From: Agromyces sp.
GTDB taxonomy: Bacteria; Actinomycetota; Actinomycetes; Actinomycetales; Microbacteriaceae
Assembly (NCBI GenBank): GCA_031178025.1
Contig: JAPSJU010000161.1
Span: 1-5,317 of the forward strand
DNA length: 5,317 bases
Reading direction: 5' to 3'
Made by a program: the position numbers and the translations under genes. The notes under the pieces were generated by a model that was not told where the DNA came from, searched no databases, and was given only the letters and a program-made list of their open reading frames with translations. Every line of letters starts with the position of its first letter. Within the stretch, counting starts at the first letter, position 1. Shown here in pieces: positions 1 through 5,317 of the stretch.

Positions 1-1530
1 GCCGAACTGCGCGCGCGGCTGGCCGCAGCCGCACTCGGCGGGCCGCAGAGCTCCCGCGACCGCCATGTCGCCCGTGGGAAGCTCCTGCCGCGCGATCGCG
101 TCGATCGCCTGCTCGACGAGGACAGTCCCTTCCTCGAGCTGTCGCCGCTCGCCGCCGAGGGGCTCTACGACGGCGATTCGCCGGGCGCCGGCATCATCAC
201 CGGCGTCGGTCTCGTGCACGGCCGCCCCGTCATGGTCGTCTGCAACGACGCCACGGTGAAGGGCGGCACCTACTACCCGATGACCGTCAAGAAGCACCTC
301 CGTGCCCAGGAGGTCGCGAAGGAGCATCGGCTGCCCTGCGTCTACCTCGTCGACTCGGGTGGTGCGTTCCTCCCGCTGCAGGACGAGGTCTTCCCCGATC
401 GCGACCACTTCGGCCGCATCTTCTACAACCAGGCGCAGCTCTCGGCGATGCGCATCCCCCAACTCGCGGCCGTGCTCGGCTCCTGCACCGCGGGCGGCGC
501 CTACGTGCCGGCGATGAGCGACGAGTCGGTCATCGTCCGCGGCCAGGGAACCATCTTCCTCGGCGGTCCGCCGCTCGTGAAAGCGGCGATCGGCGAGGTC
601 GTCACGCCCGAGGAGCTCGGCGGAGGCGAGCTGCATTCCCGCGTCTCGGGCGTCACCGATCACCTGGCCGATGACGACGAGCACGCGCTCGAGCTCGTCC
701 GCGACATGATCGCGACGCTCCCGCCACCCGCGCCTCGAGCGTGGGCGGTACGCGAGGCGCGGCCGCCGGCCGTCGATCCCGCCGGCCTCACCGCCGCCGT
801 CCCCGTCGACGTGCAGCAGCCCTACGACGTACGTGAGGTCATCGCCCGGCTCGTCGACGGCAGCGAGTTCGCGGAGTTCAAGCCGGAGTACGGCGACACG
901 CTCGTCACGGGCTTCGCACACCTCGACGGTCATCCCGTGGGCATCGTCGCGAACAACGGCGTGCTCTTCAGCGAATCCGCGATGAAGGGAGCGCACTTCA
1001 TCGAGCTCTGCGATCAGCGCGGCATCCCGCTCCTGTTCCTCCAGAACATCTCGGGATTCATGGTCGGCCGCGACGCCGAGGCGGGTGGCATCGCCAAGCA
1101 CGGCGCCAAGATGGTCACGGCCGTCGCGACCACCCGGGTGCCCAAGCTCACGGTCGTCATCGGGGGTTCGTTCGGCGCCGGCAACTACTCGATGTGCGGT
1201 CGCGCCTACTCGCCCCGCTTCCTGTGGATGTGGCCGAATGCGCGCATCTCGGTGATGGGCGGCGAGCAGGCGGCATCCGTGCTCTCGACCGTGAAGCGCG
1301 ACCAGCTCGCCGTGAAGGGCGAGGAGTGGTCGGATGCCGCGGAGCAGGCCTTCAAGGACCCCATCCGCGCCCGGTACGAGACCCAGGGCAGCCCGTACCA
1401 TTCGACCGCTCGACTGTGGGACGACGGGATCATCGACCCGGCCGACACGCGGACGGTCATCGCCCTCGCGCTCGAACTCGCCAGCCGCACGCCGCTGGCC
1501 GCGCCGGCGTTCGGCCTGTTCCGCATGTAG
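1..1530 (+). CDS. accD1: Methylcrotonyl-CoA carboxylase-type carboxyltransferase (beta) subunit, 5' end outside window
   Basis: This is the biotin-dependent carboxyltransferase half of an acyl-CoA carboxylase. It moves CO2 from carboxybiotin on the alpha subunit to an acyl-CoA, probably 3-methylcrotonyl-CoA in leucine breakdown, in the cytoplasm. The frame is open from base 1, with 509 residues visible and a TAG stop. Family members run about 515-540 residues, so only some 10-30 are missing. Numbering from the first visible codon, the N-terminal crotonase-like domain has [11 protein letters not shown] near 24-34, [15 protein letters not shown] from 87 and the oxyanion loop [11 protein letters not shown] at 160-170. 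The C-terminal domain has [13 protein letters not shown] and GGSFGAGNY at 388-396. The GGTYYP and [15 protein letters not shown] motifs are typical of methylcrotonyl-CoA carboxylase beta rather than of propionyl- or acetyl-CoA carboxylase beta. The biotin carboxylase partner follows after 149 bp. Substrate is inferred from family resemblance; geranyl-CoA carboxylase is the main alternative. Confidence 0.93.
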   Translation, partial: AELRARLAAAALGGPQSSRDRHVARGKLLPRDRVDRLLDEDSPFLELSPLAAEGLYDGDSPGAGIITGVGLVHGRPVMVVCNDATVKGGTYYPMTVKKHLRAQEVAKEHRLPCVYLVDSGGAFLPLQDEVFPDRDHFGRIFYNQAQLSAMRIPQLAAVLGSCTAGGAYVPAMSDESVIVRGQGTIFLGGPPLVKAAIGEVVTPEELGGGELHSRVSGVTDHLADDDEHALELVRDMIATLPPPAPRAWAVREARPPAVDPAGLTAAVPVDVQQPYDVREVIARLVDGSEFAEFKPEYGDTLVTGFAHLDGHPVGIVANNGVLFSESAMKGAHFIELCDQRGIPLLFLQNISGFMVGRDAEAGGIAKHGAKMVTAVATTRVPKLTVVIGGSFGAGNYSMCGRAYSPRFLWMWPNARISVMGGEQAASVLSTVKRDQLAVKGEEWSDAAEQAFKDPIRARYETQGSPYHSTARLWDDGIIDPADTRTVIALALELASRTPLAAPAFGLFRM

Positions 1531-1541
1531 GGCTCGCGGGC

Positions 1542-1581
1542 GCTCGGCACCCCGCCGGGAGCGCCCGGGACCCCGCCGAGC
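1542..1581 (+). terminator. GC-rich inverted repeat after the carboxyltransferase gene, weak terminator candidate
   Basis: A 7-bp inverted repeat, GCTCGGC at 1542-1548 and GCCGAGC at 1575-1581, encloses a 26-base GC-rich loop that can itself fold (CCCG and CGGG arms). It starts 12 bp after the carboxyltransferase stop codon and ends just before the promoter. No T-run follows, so it does not match the classical intrinsic terminator. In DNA this GC-rich such repeats also arise by chance. A competing pairing, GGCTCG at 1531-1536 with CGAGCC at 1577-1582, is about equally good. It could attenuate read-through into the next gene, but this is a weak call. Confidence 0.2.
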
Positions 1582-1592
1582 CGGACCCGACC

Positions 1593-1621
1593 TTGTCATT
1601 CCAGTTAGTCACCACTAACAT
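1593..1621 (+). promoter_or_regulatory. Sigma70-type promoter for the biotin carboxylase operon
   Basis: A -35 box TTGTCA (1593-1598, 5 of 6 matches to TTGACA) and a -10 box TAACAT (1616-1621, 4 of 6 matches to TATAAT) are separated by exactly 17 bp. This is the optimal spacing for the housekeeping sigma factor. Transcription would start near 1628, giving an untranslated leader of about 52 bases before the ATG at 1680. The stretch 1593-1650 is visibly richer in A and T than the rest of the window. The promoter lies inside a pair of inverted repeats, so it is probably repressible. The assignment rests on sequence match and geometry only. Confidence 0.65.
1604..1619. promoter_or_regulatory. Operator site I, inverted repeat GTTAGT-N4-ACTAAC
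   Basis: Perfect 6-bp arms GTTAGT and ACTAAC flank the asymmetric 4-base centre CACC. The site occupies the promoter spacer and overlaps the first four bases of the -10 box, so a bound protein would block RNA polymerase. Size and symmetry fit a dimeric TetR-family repressor, a class that often controls fatty-acid and branched-chain amino acid catabolic operons in actinobacteria. The regulator gene is not in the window, so its identity is inference. Confidence 0.72.
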
Positions 1622-1627
1622 CGTTCC

Positions 1628-1647
1628 CAGTTAGTGCGCACTAACTG
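1628..1647. promoter_or_regulatory. Operator site II, perfect 20-bp palindrome
   Basis: CAGTTAGTGCGCACTAACTG is a perfect 20-bp palindrome with the same GTTAGT-N4-ACTAAC core as site I. Its centre is 26 bp downstream of the centre of site I. It begins at the transcription start predicted from the -10 box. As the better-matched site it is probably bound more tightly. In RNA the same bases could form a hairpin at the 5' end of the transcript, but the position relative to the promoter favours a DNA operator. Confidence 0.78.
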
Positions 1648-1667
1648 ACAGCTGCGCACGTTCGAGC

Positions 1668-1674
1668 AGAGGGG
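1668..1674 (+). promoter_or_regulatory. Ribosome binding site of the biotin carboxylase gene
   Basis: AGAGGGG lies 5 bases upstream of the ATG at 1680 and is a moderate match to the Shine-Dalgarno consensus. It supports that ATG over the in-frame GTG at 1746, which sits closer to where the conserved domain begins but has no purine-rich stretch in front of it. Confidence 0.6.
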
Positions 1675-1679
1675 CTCAG

Positions 1680-3755
1680 ATGCACGCCGCGCACACGTCG
1701 GATTCGCGATCGCGTTCTTCGCGCCCCGCGCGGCCGTTCGATCGGGTGCTCGTGGCGAACCGCGGCGAGATCGCCGTCCGCGTGATCCGCACCCTCCGAC
1801 GGCTCGGCATCCATTCCATCGCCGTGTACTCCGATGCCGACGCGGACGCCCCGCACGTCCGGCTCGCCGACGAGGCGGTGCACCTCGGTCCCGCTCCTGC
1901 TGCGCTCAGCTACCTCGACGGCGCTCGGCTCGTGCAGGTCGCCGTCGCGAACGGTGCGGAGGCCGTGCACCCCGGCTACGGATTCCTCTCCGAGGACGCT
2001 GCCTTCGCCGGCGCCTGCCGCGCTGCCGGCATCGTCTTCATCGGCCCGGGTGATGAGGCGCTCGAGGTCATGGGCGACAAGATCCGTGCGAAGCGTCACG
2101 TCGCCGCCTCCGGTGTCCCCGTCGTCCCGGGCGTGAGCGATCCGGACCTCGACGATGCGGGACTCATCGCCGCGGGCGAGCAGGTGGGCTTCCCGCTCCT
2201 CGTGAAGCCCTCGGCGGGCGGCGGCGGCAAGGGCATGCAGATCGCCGCCGACGCCGCGGAGCTCGCCGCGGCGATCCCGGCAGCGAGACGCGTCGCGCAG
2301 GCTGCATTCGGCGACGACACCCTGCTGCTCGAGCGGCTCATCGAACGTCCGCGGCACATCGAGGTGCAGGTGCTCGCGGATGCCGCGGGCGAGGTCATCC
2401 ACCTCGGCGAACGCGAGTGCTCGCTCCAGCGTCGCCACCAGAAGGTCGTCGAGGAGGCGCCATCGCCGCTGCTCGACGCCGAGACCCGGGCGCGCATCGG
2501 AGCCGCGGCATGCGATGCGGCCCGCAGCGTCGGGTACCTCGGTGCCGGCACCGTCGAGTTCCTCGTGTCGGATGCGGCACCTGATGAGTTCTTCTTCATC
2601 GAGATGAACACCCGCCTCCAGGTCGAGCACCCGGTGACCGAACTCGTGACCGGGGTGGACCTCGTCGAGGCCCAGCTGCGCATCGCCGCGGGGGAGCCGC
2701 TCGCCCTGGCGCAGGACGAGGTGCGACTCGACGGCCATGCGATCGAGGCGCGGGTCTACGCCGAGGCGCCGGAGCGCGGGTTCCTCCCGTCGACGGGCGA
2801 GGTGCTCGCCTGGCGTGAGCCCGATGGGCCCGGAGTGCGGGTCGACGGCGGGATCCGCGAGGGCCAGGAGGTCACGGCGCACTACGATCCCATGCTGGCG
2901 AAGGTCATCGCGTTCGGCGTCGACCGGAACGAGGCGATCGCTCGGCTCGATCGCGCGCTCGCCGACACCGTCGTCCTCGGAATCGACACGAACCTCGCGT
3001 TCCTCAGGCGGCTGCTCGCGGAACCGGGGGTGCGTGCCGGGGCGCTGGACACCGGCCTCATCGACCGGATGCCGCAGCCGGCGCCGGCCATGCCGCCGTC
3101 GGCGCTCTTCGACGCCGCGGCGGCGGCCGTCATCGCCGTGGAATCCGCGGACCGCGCGCGGGTCGTCCCCAGCGGGCCCGGAGCATGGTCGGAAGCGCGC
3201 GGGTGGCGCCCTGGAGACCACCGGGTCCCGCGGGTGCTCCTCGCTCCGCGCGACCAGCCGGTCGCGGTGCACGAGGTCCCCGCCCCGGCGACCGCCTCGG
3301 CGACCGCCGTCGCCCGTCGGTCCGCCGACGGGACCGTGTGGGCGTACGACGCCGGCGCGAGCGCGGCCTTCCTCCGGCTGGATCGTCGCGCGGCCGCCGA
3401 AGCCGTGCGTGCGGCCGGTGAACGGGGCGTCCTCGCCGCCGATCCCGAGCTGCGCGCCCCGATGCCGGGCACGGTGACCGCGGTCCTCGTCGCCGACGGC
3501 GATGCCGTCGCCCCGGGCGACGCGGTCGTGGCGATCGAGGCCATGAAGATGGAGCACCGGGTCCTGGCCACGGTGGCCGGCATCGCCCGCGTCGCCGTCG
3601 GGGTCGGCGACCTCGTCGCCCGCGATCGCGTGGTCGCGCGGATCGACGTCGCGCCGACAGCCTCCGACGCTGCGGCATCCGATGCGACATCCCCACCAGC
3701 CCCGCCGATCGGCGCACATCCCGCCGCCGCGTCGAGCGCACCCCACGAGGAATGA
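1680..3755 (+). CDS. accA1: Acyl-CoA carboxylase alpha subunit: biotin carboxylase plus biotin carrier domain
   Basis: This subunit carboxylates its own biotin using ATP and bicarbonate, then hands the CO2 to the carboxyltransferase encoded upstream; together they form a probable methylcrotonyl-CoA carboxylase. The protein has 691 residues. The biotin carboxylase N-domain starts at about 21 (VANRGEIAVR from 25). The ATP-grasp domain has the glycine-rich loop SAGGGGKGM at 178-186, RRHQKVVEE at 251-259 and EMNTRLQVEHPVTE at 308-321. The biotin carboxylase C-terminal domain runs to about 460. A less conserved linker follows. The biotinyl domain runs from about 590 (APMPG at 593) to 658, with the attachment motif EAMKMEH at 620-626 and the modified lysine at 623. 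An 18-20 residue Ser/Arg-rich leader precedes the domain and an Ala/Ser/Pro-rich tail of about 30 residues follows the biotinyl domain, making the protein somewhat longer than its mycobacterial counterpart. It is probably driven by the promoter at 1593-1621. All key residues look intact. Confidence 0.95.
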   Translation: MHAAHTSDSRSRSSRPARPFDRVLVANRGEIAVRVIRTLRRLGIHSIAVYSDADADAPHVRLADEAVHLGPAPAALSYLDGARLVQVAVANGAEAVHPGYGFLSEDAAFAGACRAAGIVFIGPGDEALEVMGDKIRAKRHVAASGVPVVPGVSDPDLDDAGLIAAGEQVGFPLLVKPSAGGGGKGMQIAADAAELAAAIPAARRVAQAAFGDDTLLLERLIERPRHIEVQVLADAAGEVIHLGERECSLQRRHQKVVEEAPSPLLDAETRARIGAAACDAARSVGYLGAGTVEFLVSDAAPDEFFFIEMNTRLQVEHPVTELVTGVDLVEAQLRIAAGEPLALAQDEVRLDGHAIEARVYAEAPERGFLPSTGEVLAWREPDGPGVRVDGGIREGQEVTAHYDPMLAKVIAFGVDRNEAIARLDRALADTVVLGIDTNLAFLRRLLAEPGVRAGALDTGLIDRMPQPAPAMPPSALFDAAAAAVIAVESADRARVVPSGPGAWSEARGWRPGDHRVPRVLLAPRDQPVAVHEVPAPATASATAVARRSADGTVWAYDAGASAAFLRLDRRAAAEAVRAAGERGVLAADPELRAPMPGTVTAVLVADGDAVAPGDAVVAIEAMKMEHRVLATVAGIARVAVGVGDLVARDRVVARIDVAPTASDAAASDATSPPAPPIGAHPAAASSAPHEE

Positions 3756-3759
3756 GGAG
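3754..3759 (+). promoter_or_regulatory. Ribosome binding site that decides the dehydrogenase start
   Basis: GAGGAG overlaps the TGA stop of the biotin carboxylase gene and sits 7 bases before the ATG at 3767. An upstream in-frame ATG at 3752 overlaps the TGA but has its only purine-rich stretch directly abutting it, which is too close. The overlap of ribosome binding site and stop codon suggests translational coupling. Confidence 0.7.
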
Positions 3760-3766
3760 CACCGCA

Positions 3767-4933
3767 ATGCAGTACCAGCTGAGCGACGAGGAGCAGGAGC
3801 TCTACGATCGCGTCGCCGAGTTCGCCGACACCGTCGTGGCACCGGCGGCGTACGAGTACGACACCAAGCGCCGGCTGCCGCTCGAGATCATCGCCCAGAT
3901 GGGGGAGATGGGGCTCTTCGGGCTTCCGTTCCCCGTGGAGGTCGGCGGCCAGGGCAAGAGCTACTTCCAGCTCTGCCTCGCGGTCGAGGCGCTGGGGCGC
4001 GTCGACCAGTCCATCGGCGTCACCCTGGAGGCCGGCGTGGGGCTCGGCGTCATGCCGATCTACCGGCACGGCACTCCCGAGCAGCAGGCGGAGTACCTGC
4101 CGGATCTCGTCGCCGGGCGTGCGCTCGCCGGCTTCGGGCTGACCGAGGCCAGGGCCGGATCCGACGCCGGCGCGACGCAGACGACCGCCGTGCTCGACGG
4201 CGACGAGTGGGTCATCAACGGCTCGAAGCAGTTCATCACCAACTCCGGAACCCCCATCACGCGGTACGTCACCGTCACCGCCGTCACCGGCGAGAGGACC
4301 GCTCCCGACGGCACCGTCAAGAAGGAGCTGTCGACGATCATCGTGCCGAACGGCACACCTGGCTTCACGGTCGAGGAGGGCTACGACAAGGTCGGCTGGC
4401 ACACCTCGGACACGCATCCGCTGACGTTCCGCGACGTGCGCGTCCCCGCCGCGAACCTGCTCGGCGCGAGGGGGCGCGGCTACGCGAACTTCCTGCAGAC
4501 GCTCGACGAGGGCCGGGTGGCATTCGCGGCGCTCGCCGCCGGCGCCGCCCAGGGATGCCTCGAGGAGGCCCTGCGCTACGCGAAGGAGCGCGTCGTCTTC
4601 GGCTCGCCCATCGGTGCGAACCAGCACATCGCGTTCAAGATCGCTCGCATGCAGGCCCGCGTGCACCAGGCGCGTCTCGCCTGGCATGACGCCGCGCGCA
4701 AGCTCGATGCCGGCCGACCCTTCAAACTCGAGGCATCCATCGCCAAGATGGTTGCAGGAGAGGCGGCCATGGACAATGCGCGGGATGCGACGCAGGTCTT
4801 CGGCGGCTACGGCTTCATGAACGAGAACCCCGTCGCCCGGCACTACCGGGATTCCAAGATCCTCGAGATCGGGGAGGGCACCACCGAGGTGCAGCTCATG
4901 GTCATCACGCGCGAGCTCGGACTCGCCGGCTAG
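3767..4933 (+). CDS. fadE19: Acyl-CoA dehydrogenase, short/branched-chain type
   Basis: This FAD enzyme oxidises an acyl-CoA to the 2,3-enoyl-CoA and passes electrons to electron-transfer flavoprotein. From context the substrate is probably a branched acyl-CoA from leucine, valine or isoleucine. The protein has 388 residues, a full-length match to the family. The N-terminal helical domain covers about 1-117. The beta domain carries the FAD-contact signature LTEARAGSD at 125-133 and WVINGSKQFITN at 148-159. The C-terminal helical domain has RVVFG at 275-279, QVFGGYGF at 343-350 and EIGEGTTEVQ near the end. The Glu at 370 is in the catalytic-base position of short-chain, medium-chain and short/branched-chain enzymes. 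In isovaleryl-CoA dehydrogenases that position is not Glu and the base sits further upstream, so isobutyryl- or 2-methylbutyryl-CoA activity is plausible. The gene begins 11 bp after the biotin carboxylase stop and ends 9 bp before the hydratase start, so co-transcription is likely. Exact substrate is unproven, and the gene symbol rests on gene-order resemblance to M. tuberculosis. Confidence 0.9.
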   Translation: MQYQLSDEEQELYDRVAEFADTVVAPAAYEYDTKRRLPLEIIAQMGEMGLFGLPFPVEVGGQGKSYFQLCLAVEALGRVDQSIGVTLEAGVGLGVMPIYRHGTPEQQAEYLPDLVAGRALAGFGLTEARAGSDAGATQTTAVLDGDEWVINGSKQFITNSGTPITRYVTVTAVTGERTAPDGTVKKELSTIIVPNGTPGFTVEEGYDKVGWHTSDTHPLTFRDVRVPAANLLGARGRGYANFLQTLDEGRVAFAALAAGAAQGCLEEALRYAKERVVFGSPIGANQHIAFKIARMQARVHQARLAWHDAARKLDAGRPFKLEASIAKMVAGEAAMDNARDATQVFGGYGFMNENPVARHYRDSKILEIGEGTTEVQLMVITRELGLAG

Positions 4934-4937
4934 GAGG
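4932..4937 (+). promoter_or_regulatory. Ribosome binding site of the MaoC-type hydratase gene
   Basis: AGGAGG, a near-perfect Shine-Dalgarno match, overlaps the TAG stop of the dehydrogenase gene and ends 5 bases before the ATG at 4943. It fixes that ATG as the start in preference to the in-frame ATG at 4958, and points to translational coupling with the dehydrogenase. Confidence 0.75.
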
Positions 4938-4942
4938 ACACG

Positions 4943-5317
4943 ATGACGGATGCCCCGATGCGCGACGTGGTGCAGCGCGGTCTCTGGTTCGAGGAGTTCG
5001 AGGAGGGCGTGCGCTACCTGCATCGCCCGGGCCGCACCGTGACCGACGCCGACAACGTGCTCTTCACGACGCTCACGATGAACCCCCAGCCGCTGCACCT
5101 CGATGCGGCATGGTCGGCCGGGCAGCCGTTCGGCCGACCGCTCGTGAACTCGCTGTTCACGCTGTCGACCCTCGTCGGCCAGTCGGTGAGCCAGCTCACG
5201 CAGGGCACGCTCGTCGCGAACCTCGGGTTCGGCGCGGTGGCCTTCCCCAATCCGGTGTTCGTCGGCGACACCCTCTACGGCGAGAGCGTGCTCGAGTCGA
5301 AACGGCTCTCGTCCTCG
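4943..5317 (+). CDS. MaoC-family enoyl-CoA hydratase, 3' end outside window
   Basis: A single-hot-dog-fold hydratase or dehydratase of the MaoC family, expected to add water to an enoyl-CoA. In this operon a likely substrate is 3-methylglutaconyl-CoA or a related C5/C6 enoyl-CoA such as itaconyl- or mesaconyl-CoA. The first 125 residues are visible; the mycobacterial counterpart Rv2499c is about 185 residues, so roughly the last third is cut off. An N-terminal strand (WFEEFEEG at 15-22) is followed by the family helix, with T34-D37 leading into [10 protein letters not shown] at 45-54. His52 matches the catalytic histidine of the R-hydratase motif. The residue five before it, normally the catalytic Asp, is Asn47. 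PFGRPLVNS at 62-70 matches the conserved loop that ends in Ser, and a further segment with [11 protein letters not shown] follows at 101-111. It is the fourth gene of the cluster and tightly spaced behind the dehydrogenase. Family membership is clear; substrate is inference. Confidence 0.88.
   Translation, partial: MTDAPMRDVVQRGLWFEEFEEGVRYLHRPGRTVTDADNVLFTTLTMNPQPLHLDAAWSAGQPFGRPLVNSLFTLSTLVGQSVSQLTQGTLVANLGFGAVAFPNPVFVGDTLYGESVLESKRLSSS

Noticed and set aside
214..1530. Carboxyltransferase gene starting at the ATG-like codon at 214
   Set aside because: Family-typical residues such as [11 protein letters not shown] are encoded upstream in the same frame, which is open to base 1. The real start is therefore left of the window.
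1194..1634. 146-codon + strand frame running from the carboxyltransferase gene into the operator region
   Set aside because: It overlaps the well-supported carboxyltransferase frame for most of its length, is Arg/Gly/Pro-rich, and has no plausible ribosome binding site or homology.
1628..1647. Operator II as part of an intrinsic terminator or riboswitch
   Set aside because: There is no T-run, the stem is a perfect gapless palindrome with no natural loop, and a second DNA copy of the same core lies upstream within the promoter. All of this fits a protein-binding site better.
1641..3842. 733-codon open frame on the minus strand opposite the biotin carboxylase gene
   Set aside because: Its translation is Arg/Gly/Asp/His-rich with no recognisable domain. 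It lies antisense to a gene with all family motifs intact and is the usual by-product of G/C-ending codons.
3752..4933. Dehydrogenase start at the ATG overlapping the upstream TGA
   Set aside because: Its purine-rich stretch abuts the ATG with no spacing. The ATG at 3767 has GAGGAG at 7 bases and begins exactly where family proteins usually begin.
2882..5098. 738-codon open frame on the minus strand spanning three genes
   Set aside because: It is antisense to the biotin carboxylase, dehydrogenase and hydratase genes, has no family motif, and crosses their boundaries. It is a high-GC shadow frame.
1..5317. Mobile elements, CRISPR arrays, tRNA or rRNA genes, or a novel defence system
   Set aside because: Nothing in the window resembles a transposase, terminal repeats, regularly spaced repeats or structural RNA. 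It is filled by four ordinary metabolic genes and one regulatory gap.

Overview
The window looks like chromosomal DNA of a high-GC actinobacterium, most likely of the Microbacteriaceae type. The evidence is very high G+C with G/C-ending codons, tightly packed co-directional genes with GGAGG-type ribosome binding sites, and actinobacterial-type acyl-CoA carboxylase subunits. The family assignment is inference from codon and hexamer habits, not from a marker gene.

Layout: all four genes lie on the + strand. (1) 1-1530 is the 3' part of an acyl-CoA carboxylase carboxyltransferase (beta) subunit of the methylcrotonyl-CoA carboxylase type (accD1-like). It is open at the left edge. (2) 1531-1679 is the only real intergenic gap. 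It holds a GC-rich inverted repeat of uncertain meaning, then a good sigma70-type promoter (TTGTCA-N17-TAACAT). Two inverted repeats of the form GTTAGT-N4-ACTAAC are laid over this promoter, one in the spacer and -10 box, the other starting at the expected transcription start. (3) 1680-3755 is the biotin carboxylase / biotin carrier (alpha) subunit (accA1-like). (4) 3767-4933 is an acyl-CoA dehydrogenase (fadE19-like). (5) 4943 to the right edge is the start of a MaoC-type hot-dog hydratase. The last three genes are separated by only about 10 bp and probably form one transcript.

Together the genes fit a branched-chain amino acid (leucine) catabolic operon. The dehydrogenase makes an enoyl-CoA from a branched acyl-CoA. 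The two carboxylase subunits convert 3-methylcrotonyl-CoA to 3-methylglutaconyl-CoA at the cost of ATP and bicarbonate. The MaoC hydratase would add water to an enoyl-CoA such as methylglutaconyl-CoA. The same gene order is known from Mycobacterium tuberculosis (accD1-accA1-fadE19-Rv2499c, followed there by a CitE-like lyase and branched-chain ketoacid dehydrogenase genes). This is therefore a recognisable system rather than a new one. The most informative parts are the twin-operator promoter placed between the two carboxylase subunit genes, and two active-site details: the dehydrogenase's catalytic base position, and Asn in place of the usual Asp in the hydratase.
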